Shown here: piece after piece, positions 9,012 to 18,036 of the stretch
Position numbering within the stretch: position 1 is the stretch's first letter
Layout of the letters: every line of letters starts with the position of its first letter
Program-made: the position numbers and the translations under genes
Assembly: GCA_963780895.1 (NCBI GenBank)
Contig: CAWAEG010000001.1
Coordinates: 806,001 to 870,000, forward strand
Direction of reading: 5' to 3'
From: DASQFI01 sp963780895
GTDB lineage: Bacteria > Acidobacteriota > Vicinamibacteria > Vicinamibacterales > SCN-69-37
DNA length: 64,000 nucleotides
Notes under the pieces: model-generated
Seen by the model: only the letters and a program-made list of their open reading frames with translations
Told to the model about the DNA's origin: nothing
Databases searched by the model: none

Positions 9012-9473
9012 ATGAGGGTCGATCTGAATGTGAACGGGAAAGCCGTGTCTGTCGATGTGCCTGCCGACATGCCACTCCTCTGGGTCCTGCGTGATGAGCT
9101 GAACCTGCGTGGAACGAAATACGGCTGCGGCGCCGGCCAGTGTGGTGCCTGCACCGTTCACCTGCGCGGCCGGGCGGTTCGATCGTGTCAGGTGAAAGCG
9201 TCGGCGGCCGTCGGCGGCCCGATCGTCACCATCGAAGGGCTCTCGCCCAACGGCACGCATCCATTGCAGCAGGCCTGGAAAGAGCTCGACGTGCCTGAGT
9301 GCGGCTACTGCCAGGCCGGTCAGATCATGTCGGCGGCGGCGCTGCTCAACACCGCCCCGGACCCAACCGAAGCGGAGATCGACGCCGCGATGAGCGGCAA
9401 CATCTGCCGGTGCGGCACCTACATCCGAATTCGACAGGGCATCCGTCGCGCGGTCACGTCGCGCGCCAGATAG
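9012..9473 (+). CDS. [2Fe-2S] subunit of a molybdenum hydroxylase (IorA-like)
   Basis: A 153-residue electron-transfer subunit. The N-terminal plant-ferredoxin-like domain carries the first cluster (GTKYGCGAGQCGACTV plus a downstream SCQ). The C-terminal helical domain carries the second cluster (CGYCQAGQ and ICRCGTY). I start at ATG 9012 because TAGGAG lies at 8997-9002 and the in-frame TTG upstream is a poor start. It shuttles electrons from the Mo site in the next gene towards the cytochrome encoded third. Divergent from bcp, with about 59 bases between start codons. No signal peptide: in this class the small subunit rides out with the Tat-bearing large subunit. Confidence 0.93.
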   Translation: MRVDLNVNGKAVSVDVPADMPLLWVLRDELNLRGTKYGCGAGQCGACTVHLRGRAVRSCQVKASAAVGGPIVTIEGLSPNGTHPLQQAWKELDVPECGYCQAGQIMSAAALLNTAPDPTEAEIDAAMSGNICRCGTYIRIRQGIRRAVTSRAR

Positions 9474-9483
9474 GAGACGCGTC

Positions 9484-11766
9484 ATGAGCCCAGCCGTCCT
9501 CGACCGTCGCTCATTCCTTCGCGTCAGCGCCCTTGCCGGTGGCGGATTGGCGATTGCCGCCTATCTCGACCCGGTCACGGAGCTCTTCGGACAAGGCCGC
9601 GGCGCCCAGCCGGCGCTCGTGCCGAACGTGTTCATCAAGATTGCGCCCGACGGCCGCGTGACCATCATCGGCAAGAACCCGGAAATCGGGCAGGGCATCA
9701 AGACGACGCTGCCGATGCTCATTGCCGAAGAGCTGGACGTGGACTGGAAGATGGTCACCGTCGAGCAAGGCGACCTCGACCCGAAATACGGCACGCAGAG
9801 TGCCGGGGGCAGCACAGCCGTACCCGGCAACTACGATTCGCACCGGCGCATCGGCGCGGCCGCGCGTCAGATGCTCGTCGCCGCCGCGGCGGCCAATCTG
9901 AACGTGCCCGAAGCGGAGCTCACCACCGCGTCGGGCCAGGTGACGCACGCCGGCTCCAAGCGCTCCGTCGGCTACGGCCAGCTCGCGGACAAGGCGCTCG
10001 CGATGACGCCACCCGATCTGGCGACGGTGCGACTGAAGGATCCGAAGGACTTCAAGATCATCGGACAGCGTGTCCCGGGCGTCGACCTCGACGAAATCGT
10101 GACGGGAAAGCCGATCTACGGGATCGACATGACCGTGCCCGACATGCTCTACGCCGTGTACGAGAAGTGCCCGGTGTTTGCCGGCAAGGTCGGCTCGGTC
10201 GAGAACCTCGATCAGATCAAGGCGCTTCCCGGCGTCAAGAATGCATTTCCGATCGAGGGCGGCACCATCGCCAATGCGAACGGGCTGCTCAGCGGCGTGG
10301 CCATCGTCGCCGACAAATGGTGGACGGCACAGTCGGCGCGCAAGCTCCTGAGAGTGAACTGGGTCGAAGGGCCTGGCGCAACCGAGACGTCGGCCGGTTA
10401 CGAGAAAGCCGCTACCGATCTCCTGACGAAACCGCCGGCGCAGGCCATTCGGTCCGATGGCGACATCGAAGCTGCGCTCAAAGGCGCGGCGAAGGTTGTC
10501 GAGGCCGCGTACCAGTATCCGTTCCTGAACCACGCGCAGATCGAGCCGATGAGTGCGGTGGCCTCGTTCAAGGACAACCGGGTCGAGATCTGGGCCGGGA
10601 CCCAGACGCCGGGGGGCGCGCGGACGATGATCGCGCAGACACTCGGGATCGAGCCGGCCAACGTGATCATCCACATGGTCCGGATCGGCGGCGCCTTCGG
10701 GCGTCGTCTCTACAACGACCATCTCGTCGAGGCCGCGGCGATTTCGAAGGCGGCCGGCGCGCCCGTGCAACTCCGGTGGACGCGCGAGGACGACATGGCG
10801 CACGACCTCTTCCGTCCGGGCGGATTCCACTTCCTGAAGGGCGGCGTGGATGCCACCGGCAAGCTGGTGGCGTGGCGGAATCATTTCATGAACTTCTCGG
10901 CTGACCCGCCGGGTCGCGAGGGCGGCCAGCGGCCAACCAGTTCATCGGGGATGAACGCGACCGAGTTTCCGGCGCGGTTCGCGCCGAACTACGCGCTCTA
11001 CACCTCGTTCATTCACTTCAACGTGCCGACTGGGGCCATGCGCGCGCCTGGTAGCAACGCGATCGCGTTCGTCATGCAGTCGTTCATGGACGAGTTGGCG
11101 CACGCGGCCGGGAAGGATCCGCTGCAGTTCCGACTCGACCTGCTCGCGGGTCCGCTAGTTGTCCCGCCTCCTCCGCCTGCCGACCCGAACGCGCCGCCGG
11201 GAGGCGGCCGCGGTGGTGGCGGCGGTCAGCAGGGGGGCTGGGATCCGGCCCGGATGCGCGGCGTGCTCGAGCTGGTCCGCGACAAGTCGGGCTGGGGCAC
11301 ACGCAAGCCGGCAAAGGGGACCGCGATGGGCGTCGCGTTCCACTTCAGCCACCAGGGCTACTTCGCGGAAGTGGCCGAGGTCACCGTGGACGCGCAGAAG
11401 CGCATCAAGGTGAACAAGGTGTGGGTGGCGGGCGACATCGGCCGCCAGATCATCAACCCGCTCAAAGCCGAAGCGCAGGCGCAGGGCTCCGTCATCGACG
11501 GGCTGAGCCACCTCATGGGCTTCGAGATTACGATCGCCAACGGTCGCGTGAAGCAGGCCAACTTCGACCAGTACGAGCCGCTGCGGATGCGCTTTGCGCC
11601 CCGTGAAATCGAAGTGCACTTCCGTACGACCGACAACAACCCGACCGGCCTGGGCGAACCGGCGCTGCCGCCGATTCTTCCCGCGGTGTGCAACGCCATC
11701 TTCAGTGCAACCGGCACGCGGGTCCGCTCGCTACCGCTCTCGAAACACGGGTTCCGCTGGGCATGA
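9484..11766 (+). CDS. molybdopterin-binding subunit of an IorB-like dehydrogenase, Tat-exported
   Basis: A 760-residue xanthine-dehydrogenase-family large subunit of the isoquinoline 1-oxidoreductase or aldehyde dehydrogenase type. The N-terminus has a twin-arginine signal, DRRSFLRVSALAGGG, so the folded enzyme should reach the periplasm. The body shows the family segments EIGQGIKTTLPMLIAEEL, GGAFGRRLYNDH and GAMRAPGSN, and near the end LGEPALPPILPAV, holding the catalytic Glu of the Mo site. A Pro/Gly-rich insert (PPPPPADPNAPPGGG, about residue 560-585) interrupts the body and is probably a surface loop. Substrate unknown, likely an N-heterocycle or aldehyde. Gene order small subunit, large subunit, cytochrome c fits electron export to the respiratory chain. 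Confidence 0.93.
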   Translation: MSPAVLDRRSFLRVSALAGGGLAIAAYLDPVTELFGQGRGAQPALVPNVFIKIAPDGRVTIIGKNPEIGQGIKTTLPMLIAEELDVDWKMVTVEQGDLDPKYGTQSAGGSTAVPGNYDSHRRIGAAARQMLVAAAAANLNVPEAELTTASGQVTHAGSKRSVGYGQLADKALAMTPPDLATVRLKDPKDFKIIGQRVPGVDLDEIVTGKPIYGIDMTVPDMLYAVYEKCPVFAGKVGSVENLDQIKALPGVKNAFPIEGGTIANANGLLSGVAIVADKWWTAQSARKLLRVNWVEGPGATETSAGYEKAATDLLTKPPAQAIRSDGDIEAALKGAAKVVEAAYQYPFLNHAQIEPMSAVASFKDNRVEIWAGTQTPGGARTMIAQTLGIEPANVIIHMVRIGGAFGRRLYNDHLVEAAAISKAAGAPVQLRWTREDDMAHDLFRPGGFHFLKGGVDATGKLVAWRNHFMNFSADPPGREGGQRPTSSSGMNATEFPARFAPNYALYTSFIHFNVPTGAMRAPGSNAIAFVMQSFMDELAHAAGKDPLQFRLDLLAGPLVVPPPPPADPNAPPGGGRGGGGGQQGGWDPARMRGVLELVRDKSGWGTRKPAKGTAMGVAFHFSHQGYFAEVAEVTVDAQKRIKVNKVWVAGDIGRQIINPLKAEAQAQGSVIDGLSHLMGFEITIANGRVKQANFDQYEPLRMRFAPREIEVHFRTTDNNPTGLGEPALPPILPAVCNAIFSATGTRVRSLPLSKHGFRWA

Positions 11767-12287
11767 GACGACGAACACGTAGAGCCATCTCCATCCACTT
11801 CGCCGACTGGTATTTCATCGTGGCCCGACGTCACGTCCATCTGCTGATGGGCGTGACGCTAGTGCTCTTGGCAATCGCGTTCGCCGCCGCCATGGCGCGC
11901 GCAAGCTCGGCGGCTGAGCAGACGAAGGAACGCACGACCCGCGACAAGGTCTACTCCAAGGAGCAGGCCGCGCGCGGCGCCGCGATGTTCGGCAAGGTCT
12001 GCGCGGCCTGCCACGATCCGGCCAAGAAAACGCCGGACAAGACGCCCGGTCCGCCCCTCGTGGGCTCGACGTCGATGTTCGTCGAGAACTGGAAGGACCA
12101 CACGATCGGCGAGGTCTTCACGACGATCCTGACCACGATGCCGAATGACGGCTCGGTCGTCCTGACCGAAAGCGACACCGTGGACCTCGTGGCGCACATT
12201 CTTCAGGCCAACGGCTATCCCGAGGGTCCCGACGCGTTGAAATTCGACGCGGCCGCAAAAGCCGTGAAAGTTGTCCCGGTGAAGTGA
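11763..12287 (+). CDS. periplasmic c-type cytochrome
   Basis: A 174-residue protein starting at an ATG that overlaps the large-subunit stop (ATGA). A positively charged N-terminus and a membrane segment (LLMGVTLVLLAIAFAAAMARA) act as an uncleaved anchor or signal peptide. The single haem motif is CAACH, followed by a mono-haem class I domain with GPPLVGSTSMF, and two distal Met candidates (TILTTMPNDG is the more typical). It is the probable electron acceptor of the Mo hydroxylase. An alternative start at 11848 would shorten only the N-terminus. Confidence 0.9.
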   Translation: MRRRTRRAISIHFADWYFIVARRHVHLLMGVTLVLLAIAFAAAMARASSAAEQTKERTTRDKVYSKEQAARGAAMFGKVCAACHDPAKKTPDKTPGPPLVGSTSMFVENWKDHTIGEVFTTILTTMPNDGSVVLTESDTVDLVAHILQANGYPEGPDALKFDAAAKAVKVVPVK

Positions 12288-12311
12288 GGGACAACGTCCC
12301 CCAGATTCACC

Positions 12312-12677
12312 GTGCTCCCTGACGTAATCCTCCGCAGGTTCGAGAATCCCGACGAAGTCCGTGAGATGACCAGAGGGCGGTTCGAGATCGTCCGCGTGGG
12401 CGGCGTGACGATCGGGCGCGCGACCTATCAACCCGGGTGGCGATGGTCTCAGCACGTCGGGCCCTCGGTTGGCGCGACGCACTGCACGGTCGAGCACGTC
12501 GGCCTGGTGCTCACGGGTGTCGCGACCGTGGCGTTCGAGGACGGCCGCGTCATCGAGCTTCGGGCGGGTGAGCTGTTTTACGTGCCGCCGGTGCCGCACG
12601 ACAGCTGGGTCGTCGGCGACGAGGCGTACGTCTCGCTTCATTTTCTGGGCGCCGATCACTACGCACGGACGACGTAG
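12312..12677 (+). CDS. cupin-domain protein
   Basis: A 121-residue single cupin barrel starting with GTG. Cupin motif 1 is represented by GWRWSQHVGP...THCTVEH and motif 2 by GELFYVPPVPHDSW; His residues in these segments could hold one metal. There is no signal peptide. It starts 24 bases after the cytochrome stop, so it may belong to the Mo hydroxylase transcript. Function unknown; such proteins are enzymes, sensors or storage folds. Confidence 0.8.
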   Translation: MLPDVILRRFENPDEVREMTRGRFEIVRVGGVTIGRATYQPGWRWSQHVGPSVGATHCTVEHVGLVLTGVATVAFEDGRVIELRAGELFYVPPVPHDSWVVGDEAYVSLHFLGADHYARTT

Positions 12678-12700
12678 CCAATGGCCAAAGGCCGAAGGCG
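12678..12700. repeat. ATGGCCAAAGGCCGAAGGC-type repeat
   Basis: A short run built from GGCCAAAGG/GGCCGAAGG lies just after the cupin stop. A related but reversed run (GGCCTTCGG, TGGCCTGTCG, GTGGCCTT) occurs at 33489-33530. Read as one of several families of low-complexity intergenic repeats in this genome. Confidence 0.5.
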
Positions 12701-12751
12701 ACGGAACGACACGGTGGTTCCCAGGCGCTTCAGCAGCACTGAACTTTCTTG

Positions 12752-13156
12752 ATGAGTCCCGCTGAGAGCATTAGATTTCAACTCGAAGGTATCGATCACG
12801 TCGCCCTTGCGGTGCGCGACGTCGAGAAATCCGCGGCGTGGTACTGCGAAGTGCTCGGACTCGAGCGGCGGCATCAGGATGTCTGGGGCAGCTCTCCAGC
12901 CGTCGTCGGCATCGGAACAACCAGCATCGCGTTGTTTCCGGTCGCAGGCTCGTCGCCGCAGCCGCGGCCGGGTCGCGATGTGCTGACGATGCGTCATCTG
13001 GCATTTCGCGCATCCCGCCGTGAGTTCGAGAATGCCCGCGCGGCGCTTGTTGCCCGAGGGATTCCCATCACCGAACAAAACCATCAGATCTCGCACTCAA
13101 TTTATTTTGAAGATCCTGACGGGCACGAGATCGAGATCACGACGTACAATCTATAA
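12752..13156 (+). CDS. VOC family (glyoxalase fold) protein
   Basis: A 134-residue single-VOC protein with IDHVALAVRDVEKSAAWY at the N-terminus, MRHLAFRA in the middle and YFEDPDGHEIEITTY at the C-terminus. His in IDHVAL, His in MRHLAF and Glu in HEIEI match the usual metal-binding triad of the superfamily. Start: an in-frame TTG lies three bases upstream, but ATG 12752 is preferred. It resembles small stand-alone proteins annotated as virulence or fosfomycin-resistance-like VOC proteins; the substrate is not predictable. Confidence 0.85.
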   Translation: MSPAESIRFQLEGIDHVALAVRDVEKSAAWYCEVLGLERRHQDVWGSSPAVVGIGTTSIALFPVAGSSPQPRPGRDVLTMRHLAFRASRREFENARAALVARGIPITEQNHQISHSIYFEDPDGHEIEITTYNL

Positions 13157-13159
13157 CTC

Positions 13160-13207
13160 CTTGGGCCTTGGGCGGCCTTGGGCCTTGGGCCTTGGGCACT
13201 TGGGCCG
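13160..13207. repeat. CCTTGGG tandem repeat
   Basis: Five to six head-to-tail copies of CTTGGGC lie between the VOC stop and the glycosyltransferase start. The same unit appears as a perfect inverted pair at 34541-34556 and 34645-34660. In one frame it would extend the next protein by MGLGPWALGP, which is why I do not accept the longer ORF. Confidence 0.8.
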
Positions 13208-13219
13208 ACCGGAGACCCC

Positions 13220-13933
13220 GTGCTTTCCTTCATCGTCCCGGCGCACGACGAAGAGCCGCTCATCGTCTCGACGCTGCGCGCCATCCGCGCCGCGGCCGAA
13301 GCCGCTCGTCAGCCCTGCGAAATCATCGTCGTCGACGACGCCTCCACGGATCGGACGGCGTCACTCGCTGCGGGCGAAGGCGCGCGCGTCGTGAGCGTGC
13401 AGGCACGTCACATCTCGAAAGCCAGGAACGCAGGTGCCGCGGCCGCTTTGGGGGAGACATTCATCTTCGTCGATGCCGACACCCTGATCACTCCGGTGGT
13501 GGTCTCGGCCACGGTTCGCGCGATCGCGAGCGGTGCCGTGGGCGGCGGCGCGGCGCCCCGTCTCGACGACGCGAGCCCACGGTACGGCAAGGTGGTCATG
13601 TGGGCCTCGTGGCAGGCGGGCCGATGGCTTCGCCTGGCCAGCGGCTGCTATCTGTATTGCACGCGAGCAGCATTCGAACGGTCGGGCGGGTTCGACGAGG
13701 GCCTTTATGTCGGCGAAGAACTCGCCCTCAGCCGGGCGCTGCGCGCGCACGGACCGTTCGTCATGCTTCGCGAACACGTGGTCACGTCGGGCCGCAAGAT
13801 GCGGACGCATTCGTTCCGCGAGATCATGGGGATGATGGCGCGGATGGCGGTTCGCGGGCCCCGTGCGCTCAGGAGCCGGGAGGGGCTGGAACTCTGGTAC
13901 GGGCCGCGGCGACGAGATCGTCAAGAGCATTGA
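13220..13933 (+). CDS. family 2 glycosyltransferase
   Basis: A 237-residue GT-A fold enzyme. LSFIVPAHDEEPLI opens the nucleotide-binding half, EIIVVDDASTDRT is the second conserved strand, FIFVDADTLI contains the DXD metal motif, and GGFDEGLYVGEELALSRAL matches the acceptor-side ED motif region. The start is GTG 13220, which gives a normal GT2 N-terminus and leaves the upstream CTTGGGC repeat untranslated; GGAGA lies five bases before it. No membrane segment is evident. It is not near other glycan genes, so its product is unknown. Confidence 0.87.
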   Translation: MLSFIVPAHDEEPLIVSTLRAIRAAAEAARQPCEIIVVDDASTDRTASLAAGEGARVVSVQARHISKARNAGAAAALGETFIFVDADTLITPVVVSATVRAIASGAVGGGAAPRLDDASPRYGKVVMWASWQAGRWLRLASGCYLYCTRAAFERSGGFDEGLYVGEELALSRALRAHGPFVMLREHVVTSGRKMRTHSFREIMGMMARMAVRGPRALRSREGLELWYGPRRRDRQEH

Positions 13934-14028
13934 ACACGAAGATCACGAAGATCACGAAGAGTTCCCGGCAAGAGGGTGTAATAACGCTGCCTTCGAGCCT
14001 TTGTGAACTTCGTGGTCGACGCTCTTGG
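13932..14028. repeat. CACGAAG inverted repeat array
   Basis: Three direct copies of (A/T)CACGAAG at 13934-13960 face inverted copies (TTGTGAACTTCGTGGTC) at 14000-14017, so the gap can form a hairpin. The end, CGCTCTTGG at 14020-14028, is shared with the repeat at 16139-16176, so the two are members of one family. It fills the gap between the glycosyltransferase and the next gene. Confidence 0.8.
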
Positions 14029-14051
14029 AGACGTGCGGGAAGCTGACGATA

Positions 14052-15206
14052 ATGGCCGTGATGCAGTCTCACGCGACTGGGCTCGGTTCGCTCCGCGTGT
14101 TGCTGGTTGCGTTGCTGCTGCTGACTGCCCCAGCCGCCGTCTCAGTTCAGCCAGCCTCGTCAATCACGGAACTGCTAACTGCATATTCGAGCGGTGCTGT
14201 CGAGGAGGTGCGGCGCGCCCTGGCGGCGCGCCTCGATAGCCCCGCCGAAGTGGAGTCGTTCAAGCGCGAGCTCGACAGGCCAATCGGACGTGCATTACCT
14301 GTTCCAGCGGCGGCGTTCGCGCTGGAAGCCACGGCGGCAGCAATCATCGACGGTGTTCAGCAGCCGGACTTGCACACGCAATCAATGATTCTCGATCTGC
14401 TGGAAATCGGCTGTCGTAAGCTGCGTAGCTCCACCGCTGCACCTCCCGTCTTCGAACGTGAGTGGCACCTGGCCGCCATGGCGTTGTTGTCAGGACCCGG
14501 CAGCGTCCTGCTCGGCGGTGTCGAACGTCCTGTTGCGCAGGCGCATGGGACTGTCTGGCTGCATCCTCACACCCTGGATGCGCACGCACGCAAGCGTTTT
14601 CTCCAGGACGCTGAGATTGCATTCAGCTGGGCGGTCAGCCGCGAGCTGGAAGTTCACGTCTTCCAGCATTCCGCCGGTGTCGGTCAACAGAAGCCGAGTA
14701 CCACGGTCCCGGCGCGTGAGCGGCAGCAGCAGCAATTCCTCCGTGACGCGGCCCTCGGGTTCGAGCAGGCACGCCAGGACGAACGGCTGCGGCCAGAGGC
14801 AACACTCCGTTTAGGTCGCGTTCGTGCTTTTCAAGGCCGGCCGGAAGATGCGCTGCGCCTGTGGAGCGAAGTCGTCGTAATGACGGCCGACACGAGTCTC
14901 GAATACCTCGCCCTGCTGTTTCGAGGGATGACGCTGGCTGAGCTGAAGAGCTGGCCGGAAGCGGCTCGGGAATTCCAGAAGGCGTCTGAACTACGGCCGG
15001 GAGCACAGTCTGCGCGTCTGGCGACCGCCACATTCGACTATCTGGCGAATCGGCATGACGAGGCCGCACGACAGGTCGTCATCCTGTTCGGCTCCGAACC
15101 GGCGGCCGAGGATCCATGGTCGAACTATCTCGCACCCGGGTACCGGCACTGGCCGACGCGATTACAGGCGATACGCGCGGCCGCTCGACCACGGGCCAGT
15201 AATTGA
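14052..15206 (+). CDS. exported TPR-like protein of unknown function
   Basis: A 384-residue protein with a signal peptide (LRVLLVALLLLTAPAAVSV). The C-terminal third contains helix pairs of TPR type: LRLGRVRAFQGRPEDALRLW, then FRGMTLAELKSWPEAAREF, then TFDYLANRHDEAARQV. The rest has no family I recognise. I start at ATG 14052; the TTG at 14025 lies in the repeat. The stop overlaps the following VWFA gene (TGATG), so the two are coupled and may act together in the periplasm. Confidence 0.8.
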   Translation: MAVMQSHATGLGSLRVLLVALLLLTAPAAVSVQPASSITELLTAYSSGAVEEVRRALAARLDSPAEVESFKRELDRPIGRALPVPAAAFALEATAAAIIDGVQQPDLHTQSMILDLLEIGCRKLRSSTAAPPVFEREWHLAAMALLSGPGSVLLGGVERPVAQAHGTVWLHPHTLDAHARKRFLQDAEIAFSWAVSRELEVHVFQHSAGVGQQKPSTTVPARERQQQQFLRDAALGFEQARQDERLRPEATLRLGRVRAFQGRPEDALRLWSEVVVMTADTSLEYLALLFRGMTLAELKSWPEAAREFQKASELRPGAQSARLATATFDYLANRHDEAARQVVILFGSEPAAEDPWSNYLAPGYRHWPTRLQAIRAAARPRASN

Positions 15207-16132
15207 TGCGAGCATCTGTCATCCTCTGGCTCTGTTTGGGCGTTTCCATCGCCGTCCAGCAGGCCCCTGTCTTCCGATCGACGAGCGAGACAGTCGTCGT
15301 CGACGTGTCGGTCCGGCGCCAGGGCCGCGCGGTGCCGAACCTGACGGCCGGAGACTTCGAGCTATCGGACAACGGAGTCGCGCAGACCGTTACCGATGTC
15401 TCAATCGAAAAAATTCCTATCGAGTTCATCGTGCTAGTGGACAGGAGTGCCAGCATCGATCGCGCGACTGCAAGCCGCACTCGCGTGGCTGCAGCTGGGC
15501 TCGCAGCCATGATGCAAGCCGGTGACCGGTACCGGATCCTTCGCTTCGCAAGTCTCGCCCGAGTTGTCAAAACAGCGGAGGATCTCGACTCGCTGGATTC
15601 ACCGGCTTTGATGCAGACGACCTTGTTCGATTCTCTCTTGGCTGTCCTCATGCAGCCCCTCGACGCTGGATGGCGGCGCGTGGTGATTGCGCTGACCGAC
15701 GGAGTTGATACGGCCAGTATCGTGGACTACTCAGTTCGATCCATGATTCTCGACCGCACCAATGCCGTGGTGTATCTTCTTGCCATCGCGGACTCCCGAC
15801 TCCCAGGAGCGCTCAGCGGATCCACCGAACGCGTTGTCACTAAGCCGGCCCGTTTGAGTGAGGAGAAATACTCGTGGGTTCTGCGTGAGGTCGTCGATCG
15901 CACGGGTGGACGTTTTTATGATCTGACACCGGATCAGGATTTCGTACCGGCTCTCCGGGCAGCCATCGAGGAGTCCCGAACCCGGTATGTTCTTCGTTTC
16001 AGCCCAACTGGTGTCGAGCCAAGCGGCTGGCATGTCCTGAGAATCAGGATGCGCTCCGGCGACTATGACATTCGCCACCGTCTCGGGTATTGGCGTGCGG
16101 GTCCCACGCCGACAAGCAACGATCTTCCTTGA
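15206..16132 (+). CDS. exported VWFA-related protein
   Basis: A 308-residue protein with a signal peptide and a von Willebrand A fold. The N-terminal strand VVVDVSVRRQGRAVPNLTAGDFEL is the hallmark of the VWFA-related family abundant in Acidobacteriota. The MIDAS motif is DRSAS (VLVDRSASID), with the later Thr/Asp in ALTDGVD. It probably binds protein partners via a metal ion outside the cytoplasm. Coupled by TGATG to the TPR-like gene. Confidence 0.9.
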   Translation: MRASVILWLCLGVSIAVQQAPVFRSTSETVVVDVSVRRQGRAVPNLTAGDFELSDNGVAQTVTDVSIEKIPIEFIVLVDRSASIDRATASRTRVAAAGLAAMMQAGDRYRILRFASLARVVKTAEDLDSLDSPALMQTTLFDSLLAVLMQPLDAGWRRVVIALTDGVDTASIVDYSVRSMILDRTNAVVYLLAIADSRLPGALSGSTERVVTKPARLSEEKYSWVLREVVDRTGGRFYDLTPDQDFVPALRAAIEESRTRYVLRFSPTGVEPSGWHVLRIRMRSGDYDIRHRLGYWRAGPTPTSNDLP

Positions 16133-16138
16133 GTCCCT

Positions 16139-16176
16139 TCGTGCTCTTCGTGAGCTTCGTGGTCAAACGCTCTTGG
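16139..16176. repeat. CTTCGTG repeat (CACGAAG family)
   Basis: Three copies of TTCGTG(C/A/G) followed by GTCAAACGCTCTTGG. The last part matches the end of the array at 13932-14028, with the same orientation. It lies between the VWFA and DUF885 genes. Confidence 0.75.
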
Positions 16177-16228
16177 TGGCAGTTCGAATCGATGGACTAT
16201 GCTGTCCGGTGATGTGCCCGGAGGCGTG

Positions 16229-17992
16229 ATGACGCTCAGATGCTCGATCGCGTTCATGTTCCTGTGTGTACTGATGACCGCGTGCAGCTCGCCGCCGCCC
16301 CCTGGGCCGCCGCCGGCGGATGGCGCGGCGAACAAGGTGACCGCGCTCGCCGACGCGTACGTGAAGGACTACTTCGCGGCGTTTCCGCACTATGCGCTGG
16401 CGTTCGGGGCGCCGGACGTGCATCCGGATCGTCTGAGTGACCACAGTCTGCCTGCCCTGAAGCGCTGGCAGGATCGCGAAGACCAGCTGCTCGCCGATCT
16501 GAAACAGATCGATCTCGCGTCGATCGAGGCACGGCCAGAGGCCGTCACGTACAAGTTCCTGCAGAGTCTCCTCGAGACGGCGCAGGGCTATCGAGTGTGC
16601 CGGATCGAGCTCTGGAACGTGAGCCCCACGTGGACCGGGTGGCAGGCCGAGATGCCCGTCATCGCCGGTATGCAGGCGACGGCGACACCCGGCGACCAGC
16701 AGAACGCGATCGCCAGGTTTTCCCAACTGCCGAAGTATCTCGACGATGAGATCGCAAATCTGAAGGAAGGCCTGCGGCTGAAGCACACGGCGCCGAAGCA
16801 CAACGTGCAGACGGTGATCGGGCAGATGGACGCGCTCCTGAAGGCACCCATTGCGGAGTCGCCGTTCGTGCAGATGGCCAAGAAGGATGCGCCGGCGTTT
16901 CGAAAGCAGCTCGAAGATCTCGAGAAGACGCACATCCGCCAGGCCATCCAGCGCTACCGTGATTTCCTGCGCGACGTCTACCTCAAAGAAGTGCGCACGG
17001 CGATTGGGGTTTCCGCCAATCCGGACGGCGGCGCCTGCTATGAAGCGTCCGTGAAGTACTACGCGACCGTCGCGATGACGCCGAAGGAAGTGCACGACCT
17101 CGGCCTGACGCAGATGGACAAGATCCAGACCGAGATGCGGCAGATTGGTGAGCGGAGCTTCAACACTTCCGATCCCATCGCGTTGCTGAAGCTGGTCAGA
17201 ACGGATCCGAAATACCGGTTCAAGAACCGTGAAGAGCTCATCAAGTACGCCGAGGCGGCGATCGAACGCGCCAAGCAGGCGCTGCCGAAAACCTTCGGCC
17301 GAATTCCCAGCGCGCCGGTCATCGTCGAACCCTATCCGCCCTACCTCGAGAAGACGGCTCCCGGCGGGCAGGCCGTGCCGCCGTCAGCCGATGGCAAGCC
17401 CGGCAAGTACCTGATCAACGCGTACAAAGCGAACGAACAGAGCCGCGCGGGTCTCGAGTCCACCGCGTTTCACGAGGCCTATCCCGGCCATCACATGCAG
17501 GCGGCGGTCGCGCTCGAGCGCAAGGAGCTGCACCCGATCTCCCGCTATTTTTTCCTGTCGGGATTCGGCGAGGGTTGGGCGTTGTATACGGAACGGTTGT
17601 CCGACGAAATGGGGCTCTTTTCCTCGGACGTGGATCGGCTCGGTCTGTTCTCGAACGAAGCCCTTCGCGCCGCCAGGCTGGTTGTCGATTCGGGCATGCA
17701 CATGCTCAAGTGGACCCGCCAACAGGCCATCGACTACGTGTTGTCCCACACGACAGAGACGCCGGACCGGGCCGCGGCCGAGATCGATCGTTACATCGCC
17801 GTGCCGGCACAGGCGACCGCGTATATGATCGGCAACCTCGAAATTCGAAAGCTTCGTACCGAAGCGGAACAGGCACTGGGTGCGAAGTTCGACATCCGGG
17901 AGTTCCACGATCTGGTGCTCGCCGACGGATCGCTCCCGCTCTGGGTGTTGCGGGAGAAGGTAGGTCGTTGGATCAAAAGCAAAACGAGCTGA
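16229..17992 (+). CDS. DUF885 family lipoprotein, probable metallopeptidase
   Basis: A 587-residue protein with a lipoprotein signal peptide (lipobox LMTAC, acylated Cys about residue 17). The DUF885 body contains FHEAYPGHHMQ (His415-Glu416), equivalent to the HExxH zinc motif of M32-like carboxypeptidases; the later GEGWALYTERLSDEMG gives the downstream ligand Glu. The family is thought to consist of zinc peptidases but is largely untested. The start is ATG 16229, with GGAGG just upstream; the longer ORF from 16199 would bury the lipobox. Anchored in a membrane facing the periplasm. Confidence 0.9.
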   Translation: MTLRCSIAFMFLCVLMTACSSPPPPGPPPADGAANKVTALADAYVKDYFAAFPHYALAFGAPDVHPDRLSDHSLPALKRWQDREDQLLADLKQIDLASIEARPEAVTYKFLQSLLETAQGYRVCRIELWNVSPTWTGWQAEMPVIAGMQATATPGDQQNAIARFSQLPKYLDDEIANLKEGLRLKHTAPKHNVQTVIGQMDALLKAPIAESPFVQMAKKDAPAFRKQLEDLEKTHIRQAIQRYRDFLRDVYLKEVRTAIGVSANPDGGACYEASVKYYATVAMTPKEVHDLGLTQMDKIQTEMRQIGERSFNTSDPIALLKLVRTDPKYRFKNREELIKYAEAAIERAKQALPKTFGRIPSAPVIVEPYPPYLEKTAPGGQAVPPSADGKPGKYLINAYKANEQSRAGLESTAFHEAYPGHHMQAAVALERKELHPISRYFFLSGFGEGWALYTERLSDEMGLFSSDVDRLGLFSNEALRAARLVVDSGMHMLKWTRQQAIDYVLSHTTETPDRAAAEIDRYIAVPAQATAYMIGNLEIRKLRTEAEQALGAKFDIREFHDLVLADGSLPLWVLREKVGRWIKSKTS

Positions 17993-18036
17993 ACTCCGGT
18001 CTCGACGCGAGCGTAGAGCAGAGTAGGAAGGTCCTT

